Source: Microbulbifer agarilyticus S89 (lineage in GTDB: Bacteria > Pseudomonadota > Gammaproteobacteria > Pseudomonadales > Cellvibrionaceae). From it: DNA of 64,000 nucleotides. Below are positions 42,645 to 51,409 of this stretch, one piece after another. The notes under the pieces are model-generated. The model was not told the DNA's origin and ran no database searches. It saw nothing but the letters and a program-made list of their open reading frames with translations. Location of the stretch: contig NZ_AFPJ01000043.1 in assembly GCF_000220505.1 (NCBI RefSeq), positions 1 through 64,000 on the forward strand. The letters run 5' to 3'. Made by a program: the position numbers and the translations under genes. Each line of letters starts with the position of its first letter. Position 1 is the stretch's first letter.

Positions 42645-43493
42645 ATGCAAGTTTTTCATCACGTGGCCAGCCTGCGCGAGGCGCTGGCCGAGGCCCGTCG
42701 CGATGGCAAGACCATCGGATTCGTGCCCACCATGGGCAATCTGCACGACGCGCACATCGAACTGGTCAATCTGGCCCGTGAGCAGTGTGATGTCGTGGTG
42801 GTGTCGATCTTCGTCAATCGCCTGCAGTTCGGACTCAATGAAGACTGGGATACCTACCCGCGTACCATGCAGGCGGATATGGCCAAGCTGCGTGTGGCCA
42901 GCTGTGATTACCTGTTCCACCCGGATGAAGCCGAAATCTACCCGAATGGCATGGACGAACAGACCAAGGTCATTTGTCCGGCCATGACCGATGTGCTGTG
43001 TGGCGCGAGTCGCCCGGGACACTTTGAAGGCGTGACCACGGTGGTGGCGAAGCTGTTCAACATCGTGCAGCCAAACAAGGCGGTATTCGGCATCAAGGAC
43101 TTTCAGCAGTTGGCGGTGATCCGCCGTATGGTGGAAGACCTGTGTATTCCGGTGGAGATTGTGGCTGCGCCGGTACACCGCGAAGAGGACGGCCTGGCGA
43201 TGAGCTCGCGCAACGGTTACTTGAGCGAAGTGGAGCGTCCACGGGTGGCGATTCTCAACCAGTCGCTGATTTGGGTGAGCGATGAGATCAAGTCTGGCCG
43301 CAAGGATTTCGCGGCGCTGGAAGACGAGGCGCGGGCGAAGATTGAGCAGGCAGGTTTCAAGGTGGATTACTTTTCCATCTGTAACAGCAAGGACCTGCAA
43401 CCGGCCGCCCACGACGACAGTGAGATCACGATTCTCGGTGCTATGTACACCAGCGGTGCGCGCTTGATCGACAATGTTTCCTTGAGTGTGTGA
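42645..43493 (+). CDS. panC: Pantothenate synthetase
   Basis: A 282-residue ATP-dependent ligase joining pantoate and beta-alanine to make pantothenate. [12 protein letters not shown] corresponds to the family nucleotide-binding region and [12 protein letters not shown] to the KMSKS-like loop, with [13 protein letters not shown] between. Two usually conserved features differ: the HxGH motif reads HDAH, and FVNPxQFG reads FVNRLQFG. The fold is otherwise complete. It is followed after 16 bases by panD, which makes the beta-alanine. panB is not in the window. Confidence 0.9.
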   Translation: MQVFHHVASLREALAEARRDGKTIGFVPTMGNLHDAHIELVNLAREQCDVVVVSIFVNRLQFGLNEDWDTYPRTMQADMAKLRVASCDYLFHPDEAEIYPNGMDEQTKVICPAMTDVLCGASRPGHFEGVTTVVAKLFNIVQPNKAVFGIKDFQQLAVIRRMVEDLCIPVEIVAAPVHREEDGLAMSSRNGYLSEVERPRVAILNQSLIWVSDEIKSGRKDFAALEDEARAKIEQAGFKVDYFSICNSKDLQPAAHDDSEITILGAMYTSGARLIDNVSLSV

Positions 43494-43509
43494 AGTCAGG
43501 AGTTCGTTG

Positions 43510-43899
43510 ATGCAAATTGAGATGTTGAAAGGCAAGCTGCATATGGCGGCGGTCACCCAGGCGGAACTCTGGTACGACGGCTCCTGTGCGATCGATGAAG
43601 ATCTGGTTGAGCTTGCGGGCCTGCGCGAGTTTGAAAAAATCGATATCTACAACGTTTCCAATGGCGAGCGCTTTCACACCTATGTGATTCTGGCGGAGCG
43701 CGGTTCCGGCATTATCTCCATGAATGGTGCTGCGGCCCGCCGCGTGCAGGTTGGCGACCGTATTATTATTGCCGCCTATGCACAGATGTCTGAGGCTGAG
43801 GCCGACTCTTTCAAACCCAAGCTTGTTTATTTGGATGAGCAGAATCGGGTTGAGCGTAGTACCAATACTATTCCTGTGCAGATGTCGGAACCCGCATAA
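43510..43899 (+). CDS. panD: Aspartate 1-decarboxylase (proenzyme)
   Basis: A 129-residue pyruvoyl enzyme making beta-alanine from aspartate. The self-cleavage site is Gly24-Ser25 in YDGSCAID, which generates the pyruvoyl group. [13 protein letters not shown] and [15 protein letters not shown] are typical. CAGGAG upstream supports the ATG at 43510. It is second in a panC-panD operon, and two opposed hairpin repeats follow it. Confidence 0.97.
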   Translation: MQIEMLKGKLHMAAVTQAELWYDGSCAIDEDLVELAGLREFEKIDIYNVSNGERFHTYVILAERGSGIISMNGAAARRVQVGDRIIIAAYAQMSEAEADSFKPKLVYLDEQNRVERSTNTIPVQMSEPA

Positions 43900-43930
43900 A
43901 AGTTGGGGGTTCTTTTGCCGGTCCTGTGGC

Positions 43931-44042
43931 GGCTGAGCGCCGGGTATAGGCTTTCGGAACCGCTGTGAATACGTCCATGTACGCTGCGTCGGCGACGTCC
44001 CTGTCGCCGACGCTTCCGAAAGCCTATACCCGTCACCCAGCC
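43931..44042 (+). repeat. Covarying three-hairpin element, copy 7
   Basis: A 19-bp perfect inner arm (43941-43959 and 44014-44032) continues outward as GGCTG/CAGCC (43931-43935 and 44038-44042) across a bulge. Hairpin 1 differs from most copies, TAC-GTCCAT-GTA, yet still pairs. Hairpin 2 is GGCGAC-GTCCCT-GTCGCC. TGGCGG precedes the left arm and CCTTCAATTT follows the right arm. It lies 31 bases after panD. Confidence 0.88.
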
Positions 44043-44103
44043 TTCAATTTTCCCTCCTAGCTCCGCTAGCCTTGCATGTTCGTAGCGCGTGATCTGAAGC
44101 GAA

Positions 44104-44214
44104 GGTCAAGTGCCGGGTGCAGGTTTTCAGGAGCGTCGCAAACAGGATGTTTGCGCCGCAGCGCCCAGGGATGGGTTCACAGCGGTCCTGAAAACCTGTA
44201 CCCGGTGCTTGGCC
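44104..44214 (-). repeat. Covarying three-hairpin element, copy 8 (reverse)
   Basis: Arms of 29 bases (44104-44132 and 44186-44214) pair with four positions that would be G-U in RNA. On the minus strand hairpin 1 is CCC-ATCCCT-GGG and hairpin 2 GCAAAC-ATCCT-GTTTGC. It faces copy 7 and precedes the CoA-transferase fusion gene. Its inner arm resembles that of copy 6. Confidence 0.88.
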
Positions 44215-44315
44215 GCCACCGTAGTCTCTAATTGGATCCCGTGAGCTTCGCTTGTGACCACTAAACCACTCGCCTACCATACCTTCAAGTTCAAGGTAGG
44301 ATTCCACCCATCTAA

Positions 44316-46181
44316 ATGTCGTCTCTGACAAACCCCAAAACCAGCGAACCCGTCGCCTGGGATCAGCTGCTAAAAAGCGGCTGTCGTATTTTCGTTGGTT
44401 CCCATGCCGCTGTTCCCGATGCGTTAATGGCTGATCTGATCGCCAATAGTCGCGGGTTGAATGACATCGAGGTCACTCAGGTGTTTACCCTCTCAGACAA
44501 TGTCTGGGCAGAACGTAAACACGCTGAGTTGTTTTCCATCAATGCCCTGTATATTGGTGGTACCGCGGTGCGTAATGCGGTTGCCGAAGGGCGCGCGGAC
44601 TATACGCCGACCTTCCTCTCGGAAGTGCCAAAGTTGTTTAGCGACCATGTGCTGCCACTGGATGCCGCGCTGATTATGGTGAGCCCACCGGATGAATTGG
44701 GCTACTGCTCGCTTGGTGTAAGTGTGGATGTAGTGTCATCCGCAGTGAAGCATGCCACCACGGTCATTGCCCAGATTAATCCCAGTATGCCGCGAACCTG
44801 TGGCCACACATTTATCCATCGCGATCAGATCCATGCCTGGATGACCGAAAATGCCCCCATCCCGGAATCCCCGCCGCCGGAAATGGATCAGGCAGTGGAG
44901 CAGATCGGGCAGTATGTCTCCCTGTTGGTTGAGAATGGGGCCACGTTGCAGATTGGCATGGGCAAGATCCACGATGCGGTGTTGCGTTATTTGGGCAACC
45001 ACAAGGACCTGGGTGTGCACTCGGAAATGATTTCTGACGGCATTGCCCGCTTGATGAAAAGCGGTGTGATCAATAACCGCAAAAAGACCTTCCACAAAGG
45101 CAAGACCATAACGGCATACTGCATGGGTTCGCGCGAACTCTACGACTTTGTCGACGGGAACCCCCATGTCGAACTGTACCCTGCCGAGCATGTGAGCTCG
45201 CCAGTAAAAATCGCGCGCAACGACAAGATGGTAGCGATCAACAGTGCCATCGAGGTGGATCTCACCGGGCAAGTAGTGTCTGACTCGATTGGCCAGTTGC
45301 TATATAGCGGTATCGGTGGTCAGGTAGACTTTATCCGTGGCGCTGCGCTGAGCAAGGGTGGCAAGCCGATTATTGCCTTGCCATCCACGGCGCGGGACAA
45401 GGACGGCAAGCTGGTGTCGCGTATAGTGGCATCCCTCACACCCGGCAGCGGCGTGGTCACATCCCGGGCGCATGTGCACTACGTGGTAACCGAGTATGGC
45501 ATTGCTTCCCTGCGCGGCAAAAGTGTGCGCGAGCGCACCCTGGAAATGATCCGTATCGCGCACCCGGCGTTCCGCCGTGAATTATTGGAGAAAGTGCGCG
45601 AATTTTACTGGGTACCGGAGTATCAGGAACAGGCGCCTACCACGGTGCCGGAGCTGGGCCCGGTAGACCAGAAGCAATATACCTTCGATGGTGTGCGTTA
45701 TACCTTGCGCCCACTGCGCCCCGCGGATGAGCGGCGGCTTCAGGAGTTCTTCTATACCCACAATAAAGAAACCCTGATGATGCGCTACAACCACCATGTG
45801 ACGCAGATGTCCCGGGAAAAGTCTTGCAGCCTGGTGAGTGTCGATCAGGGCCGTGACCTGGCGCTGTGCTTTACCGACTTTGATGGTCACAGCGAAGTAA
45901 TCCAGGGGGTGGGGCGTTACTACTATTATCCGGCGGATAATAGCTGTGAGGTGGCGTTTGTGATCAAGGAGAGTCGCCGCGGCAAGGGCATTGCCACCAC
46001 CTTACTGAAAGAAATGGAAAAAGTTGCACGGGCGCGTGGTATTGAGAAAATGTTTGCCTGTGTGCGCCGTGACAATAAACCCATGCTCAAAATCTTTGAA
46101 GCGAGTGGCTTCGCCACTCGCCCCGGTGACTCCATGGATGAGCTCTATCTCGAACTGACACTGACTGGGAACAAGGACTGA
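44316..46181 (+). CDS. Acetyl-CoA hydrolase/CoA-transferase fused to a GNAT acetyltransferase
   Basis: A 621-residue two-domain protein. Residues 1-440 are an acetyl-CoA hydrolase/CoA-transferase (family I, 4-hydroxybutyrate-CoA-transferase-like): LGYCSLGVSVD, GATLQIGMGKI, a candidate catalytic Glu237 in VHSEMISDGI and the C-terminal VTEYGIASLRGKS. Residues 455-621 are a GNAT domain, beginning YTLRPLRPADE, with the acetyl-CoA loop SRRGKGIATTLL. The protein probably moves or hydrolyses acyl-CoA, while the GNAT part may acetylate a protein or small amine. Three bases separate it from a deacetylase gene, so an acetylation-deacetylation cycle around acetyl-CoA metabolism is an attractive inference. 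Substrates are not known. Confidence 0.88.
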   Translation: MSSLTNPKTSEPVAWDQLLKSGCRIFVGSHAAVPDALMADLIANSRGLNDIEVTQVFTLSDNVWAERKHAELFSINALYIGGTAVRNAVAEGRADYTPTFLSEVPKLFSDHVLPLDAALIMVSPPDELGYCSLGVSVDVVSSAVKHATTVIAQINPSMPRTCGHTFIHRDQIHAWMTENAPIPESPPPEMDQAVEQIGQYVSLLVENGATLQIGMGKIHDAVLRYLGNHKDLGVHSEMISDGIARLMKSGVINNRKKTFHKGKTITAYCMGSRELYDFVDGNPHVELYPAEHVSSPVKIARNDKMVAINSAIEVDLTGQVVSDSIGQLLYSGIGGQVDFIRGAALSKGGKPIIALPSTARDKDGKLVSRIVASLTPGSGVVTSRAHVHYVVTEYGIASLRGKSVRERTLEMIRIAHPAFRRELLEKVREFYWVPEYQEQAPTTVPELGPVDQKQYTFDGVRYTLRPLRPADERRLQEFFYTHNKETLMMRYNHHVTQMSREKSCSLVSVDQGRDLALCFTDFDGHSEVIQGVGRYYYYPADNSCEVAFVIKESRRGKGIATTLLKEMEKVARARGIEKMFACVRRDNKPMLKIFEASGFATRPGDSMDELYLELTLTGNKD

Positions 46182-46183
46182 CT

Positions 46184-47110
46184 ATGCCCGCCGTTGGATT
46201 CTTCTCTGACCCTGTTTGTCATAAACACGACATGGGCGACGATCACCCCGAGTGTCCCGCGCGCCTGGATGCTATTCAGGACCAACTGCTGAGTAGCGGT
46301 ATCGAATACGTACTGCGCTTCTTCGACGCGCCGCAGGCAACACGCAGGCACATTGAGCGGGTGCACACTCCAGAATATGTCGAGTCAATTTTCGCGCGCG
46401 CACCGAGTGAAGGGTTTGCCGTACTCGACGAAGACACGCGCATGAACTCCCACACGCTCGCCGCCGCATTGCATGCCGCCGGTAGTGGGGTGGATGCGGT
46501 TGACCGCGTTATGCGGGGCGAGATCAGCTCCGGGTTCTGTGCCGTGCGCCCCCCCGGGCATCACGCCGAGCGTGCAAAGGCTATGGGATTCTGTCTGTTC
46601 AACAATATTGCGATTGCTGCCGAGCACGCGCGAAAACAGCATGGTCTGGAACGTGTCGCCATCCTCGATTTCGATGTCCATCATGGCAACGGCACCGAAG
46701 ACTTCGCCGCCGGCCGCGAGGGCTACCTGTTCTGCTCCAGTTTTCAGTCGCCCTACTATCCGTTTTCTGGCACCGGCGAGCTGCCGGATAATGTTGTCAA
46801 CTCTCCGCTGGAGGCGGGCGCCGGTGGCGATGCGCTGCGTGAAATCGTCACCGAGCAGTGGCTGCCTGCCCTGGAAAAGTTCAGGCCGCAGATGTTGTTT
46901 ATCTCCGCTGGTTTCGACGGACATATTGAGGACGCGATGGCCCAGCTGCGCTTTAAGGAAGATGACTACCTGTGGGTAACCGAGAGATTGCGCGAATACG
47001 CGGATGAGAACTGCCAAGGGCGGATTGTTTCCGCACTCGAGGGCGGTTACGCATTATCCGCATTAGGCCGTAGTGTCGTCGCTCACCTAAAGGGGCTTCT
47101 CGGGAACTAA
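46184..47110 (+). CDS. Histone-deacetylase-family (AcuC/HDAC-like) hydrolase
   Basis: A 308-residue zinc-dependent deacetylase of the arginase/HDAC fold, class II-like. Catalytic and metal-binding motifs are clear: RPPGHHAE, DFDVHHGNGT (Asp and His ligands), SAGFDGH and LEGGYALSAL. Bacterial members remove acetyl groups from lysine or polyamines. It starts three bases after the CoA-transferase/GNAT gene, so the two are cotranscribed. Either protein deacetylation (as AcuC does for acetyl-CoA synthetase) or acetylpolyamine deacetylation fits, and the nearby polyamine genes keep the second option open. Confidence 0.9.
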   Translation: MPAVGFFSDPVCHKHDMGDDHPECPARLDAIQDQLLSSGIEYVLRFFDAPQATRRHIERVHTPEYVESIFARAPSEGFAVLDEDTRMNSHTLAAALHAAGSGVDAVDRVMRGEISSGFCAVRPPGHHAERAKAMGFCLFNNIAIAAEHARKQHGLERVAILDFDVHHGNGTEDFAAGREGYLFCSSFQSPYYPFSGTGELPDNVVNSPLEAGAGGDALREIVTEQWLPALEKFRPQMLFISAGFDGHIEDAMAQLRFKEDDYLWVTERLREYADENCQGRIVSALEGGYALSALGRSVVAHLKGLLGN

Positions 47111-47327
47111 GTTGGCATCAGTTGAGTGATTACCCTTTCGCATATGTGCCCAAAGTTTTCTCTCGGCTTGGTAGCCACTGTTTATCAAGCCCGATTTATA
47201 GCTAGGCCATGCCGCGCGAGAGCGCAGTGGCTACTGGCAGCGCCAGTGTGGTAGGTGGTCGCTGGTCTTCACTTGCCTCCCAAGGCGCAAAGCTGGGAGC
47301 GCAAAACCAAGAACACAGAAACAAAAA

Positions 47328-47359
47328 GGGGCCGACTCTTGCGAGTCGGCCCCTTTTTT
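47328..47359 (-). terminator. Terminator of tRNA-Leu copy 1 (bidirectional)
   Basis: A perfect 11-bp stem, GGGGCCGACTC and GAGTCGGCCCC, with TTGC loop, flanked by A5 on the left and T6 on the right. It terminates the leftward tRNA and probably the rightward deacetylase transcript. Compare the stem change in the second copy at 51373. Confidence 0.92.
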
Positions 47360-47364
47360 AAAGA

Positions 47365-47451
47365 TGGTGCCCAGGAGAAGACTTGAACTTCCACGACCTT
47401 GCGGTCACTAGCACCTGAAGCTAGCGCGTCTACCAATTCCGCCACCTGGGC
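47365..47451 (-). tRNA. tRNA-Leu (anticodon CAG), copy 1
   Basis: An 87-base leftward gene with encoded CCA. The acceptor stem is GCCCAGG/CCTGGGC, the D-loop contains TTGGTAGACGC, the anticodon stem-loop CTAGCTTCAGGTGCTAG shows anticodon CAG, a long variable arm (TGACCGCAAGGTCG) marks a class II tRNA, and GTTCAAGTC forms the T-loop. It is identical to the gene at 51410-51496. Confidence 0.97.
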
Positions 47452-47481
47452 AAACAGCGCTATGCGCCGTTGAGGCTGCGC

Positions 47482-47509
47482 ACTATAGCCGTTTTTTGCG
47501 GGGTGTCAA
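47482..47509 (-). promoter_or_regulatory. Sigma-70 promoter of tRNA-Leu copy 1
   Basis: On the minus strand TTGACA (47509-47504), a 16-base spacer and TATAGT (47487-47482) stand about 30 bases before the tRNA. A GC-rich stretch follows the -10 box, as in stringently controlled stable-RNA promoters. Confidence 0.8.
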
Positions 47510-47570
47510 TTGTCAGGTGTGACCGGTGAATCCTGTGATGGGTGGCTGAATAGGGCTTTTGCTCTATATC

Positions 47571-47589
47571 CTTGTAGTTAAATTACAAG
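47571..47589. promoter_or_regulatory. Palindrome upstream of ppc
   Basis: CTTGTA (47571-47576) and TACAAG (47584-47589) form an inverted repeat around an AT-rich centre, 82 bases before the ppc start. It could be an operator; I cannot name a regulator. Confidence 0.3.
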
Positions 47590-47671
47590 AATTTAGCCTG
47601 CGACATCAAAATCCGGCTGGAAATATGTGAGAATACATTCCAGAAAGTAATCCTTCAGGGGGAGATATTCC

Positions 47672-50329
47672 ATGGATCAAGATCAAAATGCACCGTTGCG
47701 GGAAGATGTTCGCCTTCTCGGCGAAGAGCTGGGAACCGTGTTGCGCGGGCAGGCTGGTGAAGCATTGTTCGATACCGTGGAGACCATTCGCCAGGTCGCG
47801 GTGGAGAGCCGCGGCCAGGGGGAAATGCCTGTAGGTAAATTACGAGAACTGCTCGATCCACTGGACGATGAGACCCTGCTGGAAGTGGCCCGTGCGTTTA
47901 GCCAGTTTCTGAACCTCGCCAATATCGCCGAGTTGCGCCATCGCGAGCGCCTGCGTCGCCAGCACGAGCGCTTCCCTGGTGACCCGGACACCGACCGCGG
48001 CCTGCGCCAGGTGTTGGAGGAACTGAAGAAGTCGAATGTCGCCCCCGAGCAGGTGCGCCAGGTGCTGTCTGATTTGTCCGTGGAGCTGGTGCTCACGGCG
48101 CACCCGACCGAGGTAACGCGTCGCACCCTGATCCGCAAGTACGACCAGATGGCGGACCTGCTGACCGGCCTCGATCGCCCGGATTGCACGCCGGAAGAGG
48201 CCGAGCGCCTGCGCCGCCTGTTGCGCGAGCAGATTTTGTCTGCCTGGTGCACCGATGAGATCCGTCGCGAGCGCCCGACTCCGGTCGATGAGGCCAAGTG
48301 GGGCTTTGCCACCATCGAGCAGTCCCTGTGGCAGGCTGTCCCCCAGGGAATGCGCGAAATTGAAGACGAACTGGCGCTCGCCGGTATCGAACCGCTGCCC
48401 GCAGATTGGGTGCCCATCCGCTTTGCATCCTGGATGGGTGGTGACCGGGACGGTAACCCTAATGTCACCGCCAAGGTTACCCGCCGCGTGTTGAATCTGG
48501 CGCGCTGGATGGCGGCGGATTTGTACCTGCGCGATGTGGAAAACCTGCTCGCCGACCTCTCCATGCATCGCGCCAGTGAGGAACTGCTGGCACATACTGG
48601 GCCGAGTCACGAGCCGTACCGGCTGCTGTTGCGTGCGGTGCGCGATCGTCTGCGCAATACCCGTGAACTAATGGAGGCGCGGGTGAATGGCGCGGTCGAG
48701 CCGCAGGGTGAGGTGTATACCTCGGGCAGTGAACTGTGCGAGCCGTTGAGCCTGATCGACCGCTCGCTACGCGAAGTGGGGCTGGCAGCCATCGCCGATG
48801 GGCAGCTGAAAGACACGCTGCGTCGTCTCAACGGTTTTGGCATTACTCTGCTGAAGCTGGACATTCGCCAGGAGTCTACCCGTCACGCCATGGCGATCGA
48901 CGCCATCACCCGCTTCCTGGATCTCGGCAGTTATGCCGAGTGGGGCGAGAAGGTGAAGCAGAAGTTCCTGCTGGAGGAGCTGGAGAGTCGTCGCCCGCTA
49001 ATCAATGGTGCTTTTTTCCGTAGCGAGTTCTGTACCGATGAGGTGCGCGAAGTGCTCGACACCTGCAAGGTGATTGCGGAGCAGGGTTCAGAGGGGCTCG
49101 GTGCCTACGTCATTTCCATGGCCCGCACTTCGTCCGATGTGCTGGCGGTGATGTTGCTGCAGAAAATTGCCGGCGTGCGTGAGCCCATGCGCGTGGTGCC
49201 GCTGTTCGAGACTCTCGACGACCTGAACAATGCGTTCGATACCATGAGTGCATTGCTGGAAATTCCTTTTTACCGCGAGCGGGTGAAGGCGGGTCAGGAA
49301 GTCATGATCGGCTATTCCGATTCCGCCAAGGATGCCGGTTTCCTGGGGGCGGCCTGGGCGCAATTTCGTGCGCAGGAAGCGCTCACCGGAATTTTTAAGG
49401 AGCACGGTATCCCGTTGACGCTGTTCCACGGCCGCGGTGGTTCTATTTCCCGCGGTGGCTCGCCCACCCGCATGGCGCTGATGTCGCAGCCACCCGGTTC
49501 TGTGGCCGGACGCATTCGCGTTACCGAGCAGGGTGAGATGATTCGCTTCAAGTATGGTCGCCCGTCGGTTGCGGCCTACAACCTGGAGCAGTACATCGCA
49601 GCCACCCTGGAGGCTACGTTGCTGCCGCCGGCAGAGCCGCACCCGGAATGGTGTGCCGTGATGGACCGCCTGACGCAGGCCTCGGTGGGCGCCTACCGCG
49701 AAGTTGTACGTGACGATCCGGCGCTGGTGTCTTATTTGCGCACCGTCACCCCGGAAACCGAGCTCAGCCGTCTGGCTCTGGGTAGCCGTCCGGCACGCCG
49801 CAAGCCGGGAGGTGGCGTGGAAACCCTGCGCGCAATTCCGTGGGTTTTTGCCTGGACCCAGATGCGCCTGATGTTGCCAGCCTGGCTGGGTACCGGTGCG
49901 GCGCTGGAGACTGGCCTGAAAAACGCGCCGGATACCCTGCGCGCCATGAGTGAAGAGTGGCCCTTCTTCCAGACCGTGGTGGATATGCTGGAAATGGTTC
50001 TGGCCAAGTCCGATCCGCGCGTGGCGCTGTGGTATGAAGAGCGCCTTACCGACGATCCGGAACTGCAGCGCCTGGGCGTCGAGTTGCGTAGCCGTTTGGC
50101 GCGCACCGTGGCGGCCCTGAGCGAGTTGACTGGCCGCGAAAGCCTGCTGGATAACAATCCGGTGATGCGCTGGTCCATCCGCGTGCGCGACCCCTACACC
50201 GATCCGCTGCACCTGTTGCAGGCGGAATTGATGGCGCGCCTGCGCACCCGTGAGGAAGACCCGGTGCTGGAAAGTGCACTGATGGTGACGATTGCGGGAA
50301 TTGCGGCGGGGATGCGCAATACCGGTTAA
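47672..50329 (+). CDS. ppc: Phosphoenolpyruvate carboxylase
   Basis: An 885-residue enzyme that carboxylates phosphoenolpyruvate to oxaloacetate, replenishing the TCA cycle. Family motifs are present: the catalytic-His region VLTAHPTEVTRR, GYSDSAKDAGFL, the glycine-rich FHGRGGSISRGGSP and the C-terminal MRNTG. The length is typical of bacterial PEPC. AGGGGGAG precedes the ATG at 47672. It is monocistronic, with an intrinsic terminator after it, and lies between the two tRNA-Leu genes. Confidence 0.97.
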   Translation: MDQDQNAPLREDVRLLGEELGTVLRGQAGEALFDTVETIRQVAVESRGQGEMPVGKLRELLDPLDDETLLEVARAFSQFLNLANIAELRHRERLRRQHERFPGDPDTDRGLRQVLEELKKSNVAPEQVRQVLSDLSVELVLTAHPTEVTRRTLIRKYDQMADLLTGLDRPDCTPEEAERLRRLLREQILSAWCTDEIRRERPTPVDEAKWGFATIEQSLWQAVPQGMREIEDELALAGIEPLPADWVPIRFASWMGGDRDGNPNVTAKVTRRVLNLARWMAADLYLRDVENLLADLSMHRASEELLAHTGPSHEPYRLLLRAVRDRLRNTRELMEARVNGAVEPQGEVYTSGSELCEPLSLIDRSLREVGLAAIADGQLKDTLRRLNGFGITLLKLDIRQESTRHAMAIDAITRFLDLGSYAEWGEKVKQKFLLEELESRRPLINGAFFRSEFCTDEVREVLDTCKVIAEQGSEGLGAYVISMARTSSDVLAVMLLQKIAGVREPMRVVPLFETLDDLNNAFDTMSALLEIPFYRERVKAGQEVMIGYSDSAKDAGFLGAAWAQFRAQEALTGIFKEHGIPLTLFHGRGGSISRGGSPTRMALMSQPPGSVAGRIRVTEQGEMIRFKYGRPSVAAYNLEQYIAATLEATLLPPAEPHPEWCAVMDRLTQASVGAYREVVRDDPALVSYLRTVTPETELSRLALGSRPARRKPGGGVETLRAIPWVFAWTQMRLMLPAWLGTGAALETGLKNAPDTLRAMSEEWPFFQTVVDMLEMVLAKSDPRVALWYEERLTDDPELQRLGVELRSRLARTVAALSELTGRESLLDNNPVMRWSIRVRDPYTDPLHLLQAELMARLRTREEDPVLESALMVTIAGIAAGMRNTG

Positions 50330-50373
50330 ACCGCGTTGCTGCGGGTGCCCCCCAAGTTCGTCAAACAATGAAA

Positions 50374-50402
50374 GGCCGGCTCAATCGAGTCGGCCTTTTT
50401 TA
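50374..50402 (+). terminator. Intrinsic terminator of ppc
   Basis: GGCCGGCTC and GAGTCGGCC pair with one G-U position around AATC, followed by a T-tract at 50396-50401. It lies 44 bases after the ppc stop. Confidence 0.88.
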
Positions 50403-50653
50403 GTGGCTGCTGAGAACATATAGCTGGCAGAGGGTTGCCGTGAACGTGGGGTTTTTGTGGAGGGAAATTTGTTGACTAAAAAGGGTTAATCGCAATTAGT
50501 GTGCGGCCGAGAACGCGAGCAATAAGACGAAAGGTGCGCCTAATTGGTCGCTCGTACAGGCAAATACATTGGCGTTTTGCGCTTTCGTGATAGGATCCAA
50601 AGCGCTCGAAATGTGTGACCTTGTTCTCAATAATGACCTTTTTGGAGTAGATA
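50403..50653. other. Gene-free stretch upstream of the secreted protein gene
   Basis: About 250 bases, AT-richer than its surroundings. A weak promoter candidate, TTGGCG with a 16-base spacer and TAGGAT, ends about 50 bases before the next gene. I see no convincing coding frame. Confidence 0.4.
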
Positions 50654-51280
50654 ATGTACAAGAATGGATTCGCTTGCCTTTTGGCTTTACTCACTGCCTG
50701 CTTCAGCTTGGCCTCCCAGGCCGCCAATAATTATTCCTGTAACAATGCTGCGCCGCTCGGCAGTACCACGGCGAGTAAGGTCGTGGTGGACAAGGCGTTC
50801 AAAGATGGCGTGAGTTACAAGCTGTATGCGCTGGGTGAGAATGGGGAGGCCTATGAGCCACTGGTGCTGGTCGGTGTGCGTTTGTCTGGAGAAGGCATTG
50901 GTGGGGGTCTGTGCTATGACAGTGTTGATCGCGGCAAGCAGGCCTTTGGTGAGCGCGCCATGGGTGGTATGAGCTGTGACAACATCAAGCCGCTGGGTGT
51001 TGCGGTGAATGGTGTTGGTACCTACCCACGGGCAACTCTCGCGCTAGTGCCCGACACTAGCAACTATGGCATTCGTTATTCCGGCCAGGGAATCGGCGGA
51101 GGCTTGTGCTTCGAGGATGTACTGGAAGGCTTCGAGTGGCTTGCCTGGGCGAAGGGCGGCAAGGTGATGAAAAACTGGCAGGGCTTCACCGGCCCGGCTG
51201 CGCGCATCAAGGGGCGCAATGGTTACCACGCGGTAGCGGGCAACGATGTCGCGGGACGACTGGTTCTGAAGTGGAACTGA
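50654..51280 (+). CDS. Secreted protein with internal duplication, unknown function
   Basis: A 208-residue protein I do not recognise. A signal peptide (MYKNGFACLLALLTACFSLASQA) precedes a mature region with an internal repeat: SGEGIGGGLCYDSV and SGQGIGGGLCFEDV, each preceded by a hydrophobic or polar strand pattern. Four mature cysteines (YSCNN, GGLCYD, GMSCDN, GGLCFE) could form two disulfides. GGAG seven bases upstream supports the start. A terminator follows 21 bases after the stop, so it is monocistronic. It could be an extracellular or periplasmic binding protein, but nothing in the sequence settles it. Confidence 0.7.
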   Translation: MYKNGFACLLALLTACFSLASQAANNYSCNNAAPLGSTTASKVVVDKAFKDGVSYKLYALGENGEAYEPLVLVGVRLSGEGIGGGLCYDSVDRGKQAFGERAMGGMSCDNIKPLGVAVNGVGTYPRATLALVPDTSNYGIRYSGQGIGGGLCFEDVLEGFEWLAWAKGGKVMKNWQGFTGPAARIKGRNGYHAVAGNDVAGRLVLKWN

Positions 51281-51301
51281 GTTAACTTCCTGGGCCAGAT
51301 A

Positions 51302-51327
51302 AAGGGGGGCGTATCGCTCCCCTTTTT
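51302..51327 (+). terminator. Terminator of the secreted protein gene
   Basis: AAGGGGGGCG and CGCTCCCCTT pair with one G-U position around TAT, and TTTTT follows. Confidence 0.85.
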
Positions 51328-51372
51328 ATTGGTTCTTTTGGCTTTGCCTGCGCAAAATCCCAAAAACAAAAA

Positions 51373-51404
51373 GGGGCCAACTCTTGCGAGTTGGCCCCTT
51401 TTTT
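51373..51404 (-). terminator. Terminator of tRNA-Leu copy 2 (bidirectional)
   Basis: A perfect 11-bp stem, GGGGCCAACTC and GAGTTGGCCCC, with TTGC loop and flanking A and T tracts. Against copy 1 a single base pair has changed (G-C to A-T) with both sides altered. Confidence 0.92.
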
Positions 51405-51409
51405 AAAGA

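Noticed and set aside
42312-43556. Open frame opposite panC
   Set aside because: Covers panC, part of panD and the start of the His/Lys-rich gene, and shows no domain of its own.
47171-47234. GTAGCCACTG and CAGTGGCTAC inverted repeat after the deacetylase gene, considered as a small RNA
   Set aside because: The 10-bp stem encloses a 44-base loop with no promoter or terminator of its own beyond the shared tRNA terminator; too weak to call.
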